Shown here in pieces: positions 18,466 to 27,756 of a stretch of 64,000 nucleotides of DNA. The stretch covers positions 1 through 64,000 of the forward strand of contig JAHCMI010000006.1 in assembly GCA_019192545.1 (NCBI GenBank), given 5' to 3'. Below the pieces are notes generated by a model that searched no databases, was not told the origin of the DNA, and worked only from the letters and a program-made list of their open reading frames with translations. The DNA comes from Rivularia sp. MS3. Lineage in GTDB: Bacteria; Cyanobacteriota; Cyanobacteriia; Cyanobacteriales; Nostocaceae. Position 1 is the stretch's first letter. Each line of letters opens with the position of its first letter. The translations under genes and the position numbers were made by a program.

Positions 18466-19155
18466 ATGATTAATGACTTGAATGCAGACTCTTTACCCCC
18501 AATTCAAAGTGATGAATTTCTCCCACCAATTAGTCGGTGGACAAGATTAGGTAGTTTAGTACTTGTCGGTGCAGTTGCAGGAGCGATTGCCCTTGCTTCT
18601 GCAATTGAATATAAAGTAAGTGTACAAACAAAAGCAATTATCCGTCCTGTTGGAGAGTTAAAGTTAATACAAGATCCAACAGAAGGTCGAATTAACAATA
18701 TTTTTGTGGGAGCAGTTTTGGCAAACTCAACACAAGTACAAAACGAATTGTATCAAGCACAGACAAAACTCCAGTCAACAAAAGCTAACCGAACCGTTAA
18801 CGCCCCTTTGATTATTAAAGCTGCTGTCTCTCCTGGAGATATTAGTAAGTTACAAAAAGGTCAAAGGGCACAGATGAGAGTTTCTGCTTGTCCCTACCCC
18901 GATTACGGTACTCTCAATGGTGTTGTTAGCCACATTTCTGAAGATACTATAGCTAACAAGCATACTATTCCTATCTCCGGAGCGACTAATTCTTTTTACG
19001 AAGTTACTATCATCCCAGACAAGCTCTTACTAGGTAAGGGCAAAAATCAGTGTAAGATTCAAGCAGGAATGGAAGGTCGAACTGATATTATTTCCAGAAA
19101 AGATACTGTTATGAAGTTTATGTTGAGAAAAACTAGGTTAATTACTAACTGGTAA
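18466..19155 (+). CDS. HlyD-family membrane-fusion protein, internally deleted
   Basis: The N terminus has one membrane helix (LGSLVLVGAVAGAIALASAI) followed by the usual start of the periplasmic region (SVQTKAIIRPVGELKLIQ). The C-terminal beta-barrel half (VSPGDISKLQKGQRAQMRV, IQAGMEGRTDII) is also recognisable. At 229 residues it is about half the usual 400-500. The segment between NIFVGAVL and LYQAQTKLQ jumps directly, so most of the lipoyl and coiled-coil hairpin that bridges the periplasm is missing. It is in frame and in the lanthipeptide operon, so it is either a decayed adaptor or a genuinely short one. Confidence 0.82.
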   Translation: MINDLNADSLPPIQSDEFLPPISRWTRLGSLVLVGAVAGAIALASAIEYKVSVQTKAIIRPVGELKLIQDPTEGRINNIFVGAVLANSTQVQNELYQAQTKLQSTKANRTVNAPLIIKAAVSPGDISKLQKGQRAQMRVSACPYPDYGTLNGVVSHISEDTIANKHTIPISGATNSFYEVTIIPDKLLLGKGKNQCKIQAGMEGRTDIISRKDTVMKFMLRKTRLITNW

Positions 19156-19241
19156 TTTAGTGTCGGCTTTGCCTATCACCAATAAAATCAACTATGTAAA
19201 ATGATACATACGAACATAGTAATGATATATCTTAATTTACG

Positions 19242-19270
19242 AGGGATGTGATACTCTATGGCTCATCCCT
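19242..19270 (+). terminator. Hairpin downstream of the lanthipeptide operon
   Basis: A 7-bp stem AGGGATG/CATCCCT with a 15-base loop lies 86 bases after the HlyD-like stop and is followed by a T-rich, interrupted stretch. A weak terminator candidate. Confidence 0.35.
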
Positions 19271-19522
19271 TTAGTAGTTTAAGAGATAAAATTGTGTAAT
19301 ATTTAAAATATCCTTCTTCATTACTTTTTTTAAGGTAGAACGAACAAGTTGCTTTAAAGGCTTTGTTACATATATTTTATTTGAATTTGATATTTTAGGA
19401 TATTTCGTTTCAAAGATACCCAAATCCTAAATTATTCATTCAGACCAAACTCATCAAGGGATAGATAATAGCCAATAGCATTAGCATCTTCTTATTCTTC
19501 GACAAAATTTGGATGCTCCGTA

Positions 19523-19574
19523 ATAAATTTTACATAACTGTTGACTTCTCAAAGATATATGCTCTCGGAAGTGA
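19523..19574 (+). promoter_or_regulatory. Copy B of the 52-nt element upstream of the tandem-repeat protein gene
   Basis: Same element as 12131-12182 (44 of 52 bases identical, same strand). Here a TTGAC also appears inside it. It ends 159 bases before the gene at 19734. The surrounding 19156-19733 spacer holds no gene but also a TTCGTAA repeat array and a hairpin with an 8-bp stem at 19664-19701 (ATGAGATG/CATCTCAT). Confidence 0.6.
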
Positions 19575-19580
19575 GCATAA

Positions 19581-19608
19581 TTCGTAATTCGTAATTCGTA
19601 ATTCGTAA
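19581..19608. repeat. Four perfect TTCGTAA heptamers
   Basis: Four exact head-to-tail copies of TTCGTAA lie just after the 52-nt element, a short tandem repeat class characteristic of filamentous cyanobacteria. Confidence 0.85.
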
Positions 19609-19733
19609 TTATGCCCCATAAATATTTAGGGTGATTCATCAAGCACTTCCAAAGAAATTAAAAATGAGATGTTCTTTTAGCTTCAAGCTTTAGCATCTCA
19701 TGCAAACTTTATCTTAAACTTAAACACAGAATT

Positions 19734-20666
19734 ATGATTTGGAAAACAATTAAAGGAAATTTTACAACTTCTCTTCCACAAGTTGACAGCAAAATGACCT
19801 CACTTAGTTATCCTATGCAGAAACAGCAAGTAGAAAAAAATAAACTTCGTAAAGGACGTTTCTTTTTACCAGTATTAGTTGCATTTAGTAGCTTGTTCCT
19901 TTCCACCGGAGCATCATATGCAGAATCTTATGTTGGTGCTTGGCGTAAAGGTTCAGATAACTATGCACTGTATCAATACAATAATTGGACAAGTTTTACT
20001 AGCAAATGGAAAGAACTCGGTCAACAAAACCTCCGTCTTGTAGACATGGAAGTCACAAAGATTGGAAATACAACTAAATACGTTGGAGTCTGGCGTGAAG
20101 GCTCAGATCCTCATGCACTTTATAGCTTCGATAGTTGGAGCAAGTTTACTAGCAAATGGAAAGAACTTGCTCAACAAAATCTCCGCTTAGTAGATATTGA
20201 AGTCGAACAAGTCGGCAATAAAACCTACTATCATGGAGTCTGGCGTAAAGGCTCAGATAACTATGCACTTTATAGCTACGATAGCTGGAGTAAGTTTACT
20301 CAGAAATGGCAAGAACTTGCTCAACAAAATCTCCGCTTAGTAGATATTGAAGTCGAAAAAATCGGCAGTAAAACCTACTATTATGGAGTCTGGCGTAAAG
20401 GCTCAGATAAATATGCCCTTTATCGCTACAATAATTGGACAAGCTTCACCAAAAAATGGGAAGAACTTGCTAAACAAAATCTTCGCTTAGTAGATGTAGA
20501 ACCAGTGAAAATTGGTAACAAAACACACTTCTTTGGAGTATGGCGCAAAGGTTCAGATCAACATGCGCTTTATCTATACAAAAACTGGAGTGACTTTACT
20601 AACAAATGGAAAGAGCTTAACCAAAAGAACCTTCGTCTGGTTGATATTGGAGTAATTGACGACTAA
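19734..20666 (+). CDS. Secreted protein of five tandem repeats (resembles bacterial tandem repeat domain 1)
   Basis: An Ala-terminated signal peptide sits at residues 37-64 (FFLPVLVAFSSLFLSTGASYA). Later ATGs at 19794 or 19815 would give a more ordinary N terminus, so the start is uncertain. The mature part is almost entirely five copies of a roughly 51-residue unit with the pattern VWRKGSDxxALY, W..F..KW.EL and QNLRLVDIE. This resembles the BTRD1 repeat found beside hydrolases, but no catalytic domain accompanies it here. An extracellular binding or structural role is likely. It shares an upstream element with the lanthipeptide precursor gene, so the two may be coexpressed. Confidence 0.78.
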   Translation: MIWKTIKGNFTTSLPQVDSKMTSLSYPMQKQQVEKNKLRKGRFFLPVLVAFSSLFLSTGASYAESYVGAWRKGSDNYALYQYNNWTSFTSKWKELGQQNLRLVDMEVTKIGNTTKYVGVWREGSDPHALYSFDSWSKFTSKWKELAQQNLRLVDIEVEQVGNKTYYHGVWRKGSDNYALYSYDSWSKFTQKWQELAQQNLRLVDIEVEKIGSKTYYYGVWRKGSDKYALYRYNNWTSFTKKWEELAKQNLRLVDVEPVKIGNKTHFFGVWRKGSDQHALYLYKNWSDFTNKWKELNQKNLRLVDIGVIDD

Positions 20667-20674
20667 GACAATTG

Positions 20675-20716
20675 TTGGGGGTTGGGTGTTAGGGGTTGGG
20701 TATTGGGTATTGGGGG
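20675..20716. repeat. G-rich short tandem repeats (GGGTATT / GGGGTTG types)
   Basis: Degenerate G-rich heptamers follow the stop codon of the tandem-repeat protein. Together with the C-rich array at 20799-20832 they could pair into a long imperfect hairpin. Confidence 0.6.
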
Positions 20717-20798
20717 AATTATAATCAAAAATTAATCACGAACAACCTAAACTGGGTCATAAATTTCAATAATAGTCGGGATTCAGGATTTCCTTTTT

Positions 20799-20832
20799 CC
20801 CCAACCCCTAACCCCTAAAACCTAAGCCCTGA
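20799..20832. repeat. C-rich inverted counterpart of the G-rich tandem repeat
   Basis: Read on the minus strand, this matches the repeat at 5767-5801 almost base for base over about 25 positions (CAGGGCTTAGGTTTTAGGGG versus CAGGGGTTAGGTTTTAGGGG). It marks a dispersed repeat family. Confidence 0.6.
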
Positions 20833-20929
20833 ATTGAAAGTATCATTGTTGTCACTATTGTTTAATCAATACAAACTTTGGTTTTAGCCTCAGAATTTGA
20901 TTGTTTATTCTTAAAAACCCAACAAAATG

Positions 20930-21262
20930 CTACAAATTTTCTTCTCCCAAATTTTCATCTAAGATAGTATCAACATCTCTCCTACCATGTAGAACTCGTA
21001 AAATTTCTACATCAGTATCTCTTGTACGATAAAAAATTAAATAATTTCTAAAACCTTTAATCGACTGTTGACGAACATCAACTAAATTAGGATTATCAAA
21101 CTCGCGTATCCTGCCCATTTTTGGTGTTTGAGCTAACTGTTTAAAAGTCTCTTCAGCAGCAACCAAAAATTTATCCGAAACATCCATATTATCAGCAGCA
21201 ATATAAGTTGCTAAATCAATTAAGTCACGGATAACCTGGGGACGTTTATAAACATTACCCAT
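20930..21262 (-). CDS. parE: ParE-family toxin
   Basis: A 110-residue RelE/ParE-fold protein. It has the typical beginning (RPQVIRDLIDLATYIAADN), the central LAQTPKMGRIREF and the closing strand pair IKGFRNYLIFYRTRDTDVEILRVLHGRRD with the conserved Arg residues. ParE toxins inhibit DNA gyrase, while related RelE toxins cut mRNA; sequence alone favours ParE. The start overlaps the antitoxin gene by 8 bases, so translation is coupled. It is longer than usual at the C terminus by a short acidic tail. Confidence 0.92.
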   Translation of the reverse strand: MGNVYKRPQVIRDLIDLATYIAADNMDVSDKFLVAAEETFKQLAQTPKMGRIREFDNPNLVDVRQQSIKGFRNYLIFYRTRDTDVEILRVLHGRRDVDTILDENLGEENL

Positions 21263-21527
21263 TGGTATTTAAATCTTTATCCCCTTGAACTTTTGATCTA
21301 ACAGCTTGACGAATATCATCCCAATCTTCTTCTGTTAATGGTGTTGCATTTCCAGAATTTAATCCTTCTAATAATAAAGTCTCTAAACGCTCCTTGTCTC
21401 TTCGTTTTTGGTCTTGACGTACTAATTCGCGGAAATATTCGCTGATGGTACTATATCCACCATCTGCAACCTGCTTCTCTATGTAATCACGCATCGTATC
21501 CGGTAGAGAAATATTAATACTTTTCAT
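21255..21527 (-). CDS. parD: ParD-family antitoxin
   Basis: A 90-residue protein with an N-terminal ribbon-helix-helix (MKSINISLPDTMRDYIEKQV then GGYSTISEYFRELV), which would bind the operon's own promoter. The flexible C-terminal half (TPLTEEDWDDIRQAV) should wrap the toxin. It is promoter-proximal and overlaps parE by 8 bases, as is standard for type II toxin-antitoxin operons. Autoregulation by the complex is expected from the family. Confidence 0.92.
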   Translation of the reverse strand: MKSINISLPDTMRDYIEKQVADGGYSTISEYFRELVRQDQKRRDKERLETLLLEGLNSGNATPLTEEDWDDIRQAVRSKVQGDKDLNTNG

Positions 21528-21667
21528 GGTTAGCTCACGACTGTTCTTAATAATTATGACAGTTTATGCCATTTTATGCCATGTCGCTTTGCTCCGAATT
21601 CAAAATTCAAAAATAAGTTTGAAGTTTTGTTGTGTTAGTATGTTGTCTGCTTATTTCAGTGCTTAGC

Positions 21668-22036
21668 ATGAGTCGTAATGCATCAATTTCTGACAGAACA
21701 TTTGATTTTGCGGTTAGGATAACGAAGCTTTGTTCATATTTAGATAAACAACCATGTACACCCCGATTATTAGCTAATCAGTTATTTAGAGCGGGAACTT
21801 CAATTGGTGCGAATATCGAAGAATCTCGTTCTGCTCAGAGTAATAAGGATTTTATTAGCAAACAATCAATATCTCTAAAAGAAGCTAGAGAAACAAAGTT
21901 TTGGCTCCGATTATTAATTAGCTCGGAGATAATGACTGAGAAACAAATAGGAAATCTGATTAGTGAATGCGAACAGTTAATTAAAAATATCGCTAAATCA
22001 ATAGTAACCAAACAAAACTTGAAGTTGAATATGTAG
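21668..22036 (+). CDS. Four-helix bundle protein (S23 / rRNA-intervening-sequence type)
   Basis: About 122 residues, all helical, with the family pattern FDFAVRITKLCSYL, LANQLFRAGTSIGANIEE and KDFISKQSISLKEARETKFWLRLL. I chose the ATG at 21668 because it gives the usual N terminus; a GTG at 21632 in frame would add 12 hydrophobic residues. Such proteins were first seen in 23S rRNA intervening sequences but are common as free genes in cyanobacteria. Their function is unknown; a pentameric nucleic-acid-binding scaffold has been proposed for the family. Confidence 0.88.
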   Translation: MSRNASISDRTFDFAVRITKLCSYLDKQPCTPRLLANQLFRAGTSIGANIEESRSAQSNKDFISKQSISLKEARETKFWLRLLISSEIMTEKQIGNLISECEQLIKNIAKSIVTKQNLKLNM

Positions 22037-22091
22037 CTATTCAAAGAAAAGTAAATTAAGTTTTTCAGCGCTAATTCTTTGAGGACCGTAC

Positions 22092-22685
22092 TTATTTTAT
22101 GGTTGTTTCTAGCATTAATGCTTTACGCAATTTCACTGCATGAAAGATACTCAAAACATCGCATTGCCAAATTGGTAATAACAGCGTCATGGCAATTTCT
22201 TCCAAACTATTAATCCAACAAAATATAATCGGCAGCCAGAGAGTATTCGCGTAACTGAAACCAAATAACCCTACAGTAGCTATCAATAAAGTTAATCCCC
22301 ATGCTTTAGCAGTATAAGTATGGAAGCTAGGGAATTTTTGAAACTTGATTAAACTTATCGCAAATAATATTAATTGGATAGCAATTGCAGATAATAAAGG
22401 TAATCGAAAATTAATGATTACTTGGGAATAGACTAACCAAGCGCTAATTGCTACGCACAAATATAAACAAATATCAGCCCAGCTATCTGCTTGACGAAGT
22501 TGAGTAGTACTAACCTTTAACCGACGGGCAATAATACCATCAAAAATATCTGAAAGTACGGCAATAACGTAACCGATGATAAACCAATAACTGTTTGTAT
22601 GGTCTAAAGCATCGAAAATCAATAAAGGAGCAATCGTAAAGCGCATTCCTACTAAAAGGCTGGGGATATGTGATAGTTTTATCAT
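22092..22685 (-). CDS. CDP-alcohol phosphatidyltransferase-like membrane protein
   Basis: A 197-residue protein with about five membrane helices. It contains SDIFDGIIARR followed by ADSWADICLY, the D-x2-DG-x2-AR...D-x3-D signature of enzymes that join a CDP-activated lipid to an alcohol. The usual Gly four residues before the third Asp is replaced by Leu (QLRQADSWAD). The acceptor cannot be told from sequence; phosphatidylglycerophosphate, cardiolipin or inositol synthase-like roles are all possible. It stands alone, divergent from the NACHT gene. Confidence 0.8.
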   Translation of the reverse strand: MIKLSHIPSLLVGMRFTIAPLLIFDALDHTNSYWFIIGYVIAVLSDIFDGIIARRLKVSTTQLRQADSWADICLYLCVAISAWLVYSQVIINFRLPLLSAIAIQLILFAISLIKFQKFPSFHTYTAKAWGLTLLIATVGLFGFSYANTLWLPIIFCWINSLEEIAMTLLLPIWQCDVLSIFHAVKLRKALMLETTIK

Positions 22686-22756
22686 TTATGTTTGGAAGAT
22701 TACTTATAAATTCCTATTTACTGTTGTAATCTACTAAAAAAAGATTTGCTTCTGTG

Positions 22757-23830
22757 ATGCCAAACAATCTAGATTTATTATTTAATATATTGACCAATAT
22801 TGCCAATCCGATTAAAGGCAAGTTAGAGCGCAATGAAACGGTAATCAAAATATTAAAACAATTTAATTTGGCTCCAGAACATCCCCCAGCAGATTTTAGT
22901 GGGGTTTATATTTATGCTTTGGTTGAATATGGTGTTGGTAAACCAAAGTGTTTATTAGAATTTTTCCGTCAAGAGGATATTAAAAAAGCTTTTCGCAAAG
23001 CCTTTGACCACTACAATCCTTCAATTTTACTAGGTGAAGTGGAAGCTTTTATTGATGCTTATGCTTTGGGAGATGAAATTAAAGAACTGCAATTAGATGT
23101 AATGCGAGAAGTAGCAGCGTTCGCGACGATTTTTATTGAAGTTGCTAAAAATTCTCGTACCTCTGCCGAAGTTTTAACTTCTCATCAAATAGCTTCTTTA
23201 CATCAAAGAATTATTCTCGTTCAAGAACAATTAGATAGATTACCGACACTGGAAGGAATTCGTACCGAAATGGCTCGGTTAGCAGCAGCAGAAGAGGACA
23301 AGGAGAGTGGGGGAGGGGGAGAGGGGGAGAATGTATACCCTCAATCTCCTACTTCTAGTAATTCTAGTTTAATTGCATTAGCTCAAGAAATGCGCGGTTG
23401 GTTTGAAACTTTGGGTTATCGGTTTGAACGCTATGAAGTTTGGCAGAATGATTATTTTGAGTGGATTATCAACATTCCGGTAAGACGTAACCGATATGAC
23501 CGTGTTCTTGTGCGTGGAATGACTGGGGAAGTTGGGCTTAAAGATGTTCAAGCGTTAGATTCCAAAGTGTCGGAACAAAAAACCGATGAAGGTTGGTTGG
23601 TAACTGATAGACGTATTAGGGACATCCAAAAATTAAATTACTCAATTCATGCGTCTAATACGTTTATCAGATTTTTCTCCCCCTGCTCCCCCTGCTCCCC
23701 CTGCTCCCCCTGCTCACCAAAGCGATTGATTATTTTTTTAATTGGAAGTCCCTTAGTAAAGTTGCGCGGGATGAAATTGAGAAGCAAGAAAACGAACATT
23801 TGGAGTGCTTTACTTTTGATGAACTCGTAG
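22757..23830 (+). pseudogene. NACHT-WD40 gene, fragment 1: N-terminal and nuclease-like region
   Basis: This is the 5' part of one gene running to 27379. It encodes a helical N-terminal domain (about residues 1-170) and then a nuclease-like region (ALAQEMRGWFETLGYRFERY, RYDRVLVRG, DEGWLVTDRRI) that resembles the restriction-endonuclease-like domains of bacterial NLR-type proteins. A Gly-rich low-complexity insert lies between them. After DRRI the frame reads into unrelated DNA containing four CTCCCCCTG repeats, and the true continuation (SKVARDEIEKQENEHLECF) resumes at about 23752 in another frame. About 130 bases are therefore inserted. The gene is interrupted unless the insertion is an assembly artefact. 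Confidence 0.82.
23677..23715. repeat. Tandem CTCCCCCTG array inside the NACHT gene
   Basis: Four exact 9-base units plus a partial one lie in the segment that breaks the reading frame of the NACHT-WD40 gene. The array is C-rich, unlike the surrounding DNA. Confidence 0.85.
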
Positions 23831-24963
23831 CAATTGATGCGGATTTTAGCGGTTATCTCGATTGGTTAGAAACAGAAGTTAAACGAAAAGGTATTGATAA
23901 AAATTACGTACCTTTGGCTTGTACTAAGGAAGAATTAGACCCAGATAGCAAACGTCCGATTGGAGTTAGTCGTTATACAGAAGAAGATGGTTGGATTGAA
24001 GGTTATATTGACCGTTGGTTGGATGACCCAGCTAAGGAACACATTTCAATTTTAGGTGAGTTTGGTACTGGTAAAACTTGGTTTGCTCTACATTATGCTT
24101 GGGTAGCACTGCAACGATACAAAGATGCACAGCACAGAGGTGTGCAACTTCCTCGCTTACCTTTGGTGATTCCGTTGCGAGATTATGCCAAAGCGGTAAG
24201 TGTAGAATCGCTGTTTTCCGAATTTTTCTTTCGTCAATATGAAATTCCTATTCCTGGATATTCGGCTTTTGAACAGCTCAACCGTATGGGTAAACTGTTG
24301 CTGATATTCGATGGTTTTGATGAAATGGCTGCTCGGATAAATCGTCAGGAGATGATTAATAATTTTTGGGAATTAGCCAAAGTTGTTGTTCCCGGTGCCA
24401 AGGTGATTTTAACTTGTCGCACGGAACATTTTCCCGAAGCACAGGAAGGAAGAGCTTTGTTAAATGCGGAATTACAAGCTTCCATTGCTAACTTGACTGG
24501 AGAAACACCGCAGTTTGAAGTGTTGGAACTGGAGAAATTTGACGATAATCAAATCCGTCAGGTGCTGTCGTTACAAACAGAACCACAGACTGTTGAGCTT
24601 GTCATGGGTAATTCCCAACTGCTGGATTTAGCCCGTCGTCCAGTTTTAACCGAATTAATTTTAGAAGCTTTACCAGATATTGCAGCGGGTAAACCTGTAG
24701 ATATGTCACGAGTTTATTTGTATGCTGTGCAACGCAAAATGGAACGGGATATCAAAGCTGAACGTACTTTTACTTCCTTAGCAGATAAGATGTATTTCCT
24801 TTGCGAATTAGCTTGGGAAATGCTTTCAACCGAGCAGATGAGTTTGAATTATCGCTTATTTCCCGATAGAATTCGCCGGTTATTTGGTTCCGTAGTGCAG
24901 AAAGAAAAAGATTTAGACCACTGGCCGGCCCGACATGATAGGGCAGACAATGCTGATTCGTAA
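23752..24963 (+). pseudogene. NACHT-WD40 gene, fragment 2: NACHT NTPase
   Basis: The frame picks up from the nuclease-like region at about 23752 and encodes the NACHT domain: Walker A ILGEFGTGKTWF, Walker B LLIFDGFDEMA, then KVILTCRTEHFPEA and a winged-helix region. NACHT ATPases oligomerise when a sensor domain is triggered; with nuclease-like and WD40 modules the complete protein would resemble a bacterial NLR-type defence protein. The fragment ends in a spurious tail ([12 protein letters not shown]) because of a one-base shift at GGCCGGCCC near 24924-24932. The next fragment continues in another frame. Confidence 0.82.
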
Positions 24964-27379
24964 TGCCGACGGTGATTATACTCCAGCCCATCGTTCGCTG
25001 TTGGAATTTTTTGTCGCGTATAAATTTGCTGCGGAATTGGGAGTTTTAGCGGATGATTTTACTGAGTTGGTAAAAGCACAATCTTGTTTGGATGGGAATG
25101 CTGCACCTGTTGACTATACTTGGTCTGGTTATTTTGAGCGTCAGTTGGATGAGAATGGGTGTAGTGTTGCGATACCTCCACTAAGTAGATTTACTAGCGA
25201 ACCGTTGGAGAAATTGAAGGATACTTTTGGGCGATCGCCATTAACAAAAGCGGTGATGGATTTGATGTTGGGGATGGTTGATTGTAAAAATGATTGTGAG
25301 AAGTTATTAGAAGTTGTTGAAGCAACTAAGGGGAAGAGCGAAGCTCTTGTTGGTTATATTGGTGGGAATGCAGCTACTTTGTTGGTGAAAGTTGATAAAA
25401 CAGCTTTGGAAGGGAAGGATTTATCATCTGCTGTGGTGAAGGGAGCAGATTTTAGTGACGCGAGTTTGAGCGGTGTTGATTTTACGGGAGCGACTTTAGC
25501 TGAGTGCATTTTTACTCAAAATTTAGGTGATGTTACGGCAGTAGCATTTAGTCCTGACAGTAAATTATTGGCTACAGGTGATAGTAGTAATATGGTTCGC
25601 TTGTGGGATACCGCCAATGGCAGACAAATTTTAATTTTTAGAGGACATACTCACTGGGTAAATTCAGTAGCTTTCAGCCCTGATGGTAAACTACTGGCTA
25701 GTTGCAGTGGAGACCGCACTATACTTTTATGGAATATTGTGACTAAAGAATGTGTTTATATTTTAGAAGGTCACGTTGATTGGGTGAGTTCTGTAGCTTT
25801 TAGTCCAGATGGCACAATACTCGCAAGTTGTAGTGCAGATAACACCTTAAAGTTTTGGGATATCATAACAGGAAAATGTCTACAAACTTTGCAAGGGCAT
25901 GAGTTGAGGATAAACTCTGTTACTTTCAGCCCAGATGGCAAGATGCTTGCAAGCTCTAGTAGAGATAAAACAGTGAAATTATGGGATGTTGCTACTAAAA
26001 AATTACTTAAGACTTTTAAAGGACATACTAATTCAGTAAGTTCAGTTGCTTTCAGTTTTGATAACAAGATATTTGCCAGTGGTAGTTTTGATAAAACTGT
26101 AAAGTTGTGGGATATTGCAACCGGAGAATGTGTTTGTACTTTACAAGGACATACTCATAGAATAGATTCAGTAGCTTTTAGCCCAGATTGCAAGATAATT
26201 GCTAGTGGTAGTGATGACCAAACGGTAAGGTTTTGGGATATTACTGGAAAATGCTTACATACTCTAGAAGGACATACCAGTTCTGTGAATGCTGTTGCTT
26301 TCAGTGCAGATGGCGAAATTTTTGCTAGTGCTGGTTATAACCAAATTATAAAGTTATGGGATGTCTCTACAAAAAAATGCCTACATACTTTACAAAGACA
26401 TACTAATTTGGTAAGAGCTATTGCCTTTAGTCCAGATTTTAAGACGTTTGTCAGTGGTAGTGGTGAACCAACTGTAAAATTATGGAATATTTCTAACAGA
26501 GAATGTCTTCATACTTATGAAGGACACAGTAGTGTGGTAAGAGCAGTTGCTTTCAGTGCAGATGGTAAAATTCTTGCGAGTGGGGATTATGATTCTACAA
26601 TAAAATTGTGGCATCTAAGTACTGGAAAATGTGTGCAGACTTTACTATCAGATACGAATTGGATAAATTCATTAGCATTTAGCCCTGATGGCAAAATTAT
26701 TGCGAGTGGAGACCATGATGCAGTAGTAAAGCTGTGGGATGTTTTGACAGGAGAATGTCTACATACTTTGCAGGGAGATATAGACTGGGTTAATTCAGTC
26801 ACTTTTAGCCCAGATGGTAAAGTCCTTGCTTGTGCAGGCTTTGACCTAATTATAAAGTTATGGGATGTTAGTCTTGGAAAACTGATTAAAACTTTAGAAG
26901 GGCATATTTATGAAATATGCTCATTAGCCTTTAGTTCAGATGGCAAAATGCTTGCTAGCGGCAGTGATGACGAAACTATTAAGCTATGGGATATTGCAAC
27001 TGGTAAATGTGTTCACACTTTTGTGGGTCACTTAAATCGCGTACATACAGTTGCCTTTAGTTCAGATGGTAACATGCTTGCTAGTGGCAGTCGCGACTTA
27101 ACTGTAAGGCTTTGGGATATAAATAACAAAGAATGTATTCATATTTTAGAGGGACATATTAATTCAATCAGGTCAGTTGCATTTAGTCCCGATGGTAAAA
27201 CTCTTGGTAGTTATAGCATGGATGAAACCACAAAACTTTGGGATATCAAAACTGGCAAATGTCTAAAAACACTGGAACGCGATCGCCCTTATGAAAACAT
27301 GAATATCACTGGTGTTACAGGTTTAACCGAAGTTGAAAAAAGTACGCTCAAAGCATTAGGTGCTGTGGAAGATAATTGA
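24935..27379 (+). pseudogene. NACHT-WD40 gene, fragment 3: NACHT tail, pentapeptide segment and WD40 propeller(s)
   Basis: It resumes as [20 protein letters not shown], the conserved end of the NACHT winged-helix region, then [17 protein letters not shown] short pentapeptide-like stretch follows ([20 protein letters not shown]). From about residue 200 there are roughly 14 WD40 blades ([20 protein letters not shown] type), enough for two seven-bladed propellers, the presumed ligand sensor. The long intact frame suggests recent inactivation, or a sequencing error at the GC-rich junction. It could still be translated alone from the ATG at 24935, but no strong ribosome-binding site is visible. 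Confidence 0.82.
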
Positions 27380-27476
27380 AACTGAATTTATTTTTAGTTT
27401 ATGTGTACTACTTTGTGGTATTATTCAGTTAATCGGTTCAATTTCCGTACCAAGCATTGAGACAGGAGGAGATTTA

Positions 27477-27731
27477 ATGTCAAATCATAGTGGCAGTCGT
27501 ATGCTCAACGATGTTATTCAAGTGTTGAATGACGAAGAAGTGTTAAATACTATCGGACTGCAAAAATCTCAGCAAGTGATTACCCAAATAGTCGATATTG
27601 CATCTAGAATTTATGATTGCAACCCTGGAGAAATTTTAGAGGGTCATACGGATTACCTCAATCTTTGCTACGGTTGCTTTACAATTACAACCAATCTCGA
27701 TAATGGTTTGTGCAATTCCTGTCGAAGTTAG
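27477..27731 (+). CDS. Small Cys-rich zinc-ribbon-like protein
   Basis: An 84-residue protein starting at an ATG with a strong ribosome-binding site (GACAGGAGGAGAT). The N-terminal 60 residues are helical and acidic (MLNDVIQVLNDEEVLNTIGL). The C terminus has two CxxC pairs (CYGC and CNSC, 15 residues between the pairs), suggesting a small zinc ribbon. It is 97 bases after the NACHT-WD40 gene. I do not recognise the family. Confidence 0.6.
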   Translation: MSNHSGSRMLNDVIQVLNDEEVLNTIGLQKSQQVITQIVDIASRIYDCNPGEILEGHTDYLNLCYGCFTITTNLDNGLCNSCRS

Positions 27732-27756
27732 CTAGACAATAACTGCAACTTCATCC

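Noticed and set aside
23677-23715. CRISPR or minisatellite with regulatory role
   Set aside because: The units are 9 bases with no spacers; a simple tandem repeat explains them.
24770-24991. Minus-strand open frame across the NACHT frameshift
   Set aside because: No family features; it is antisense to recognisable NACHT coding sequence.
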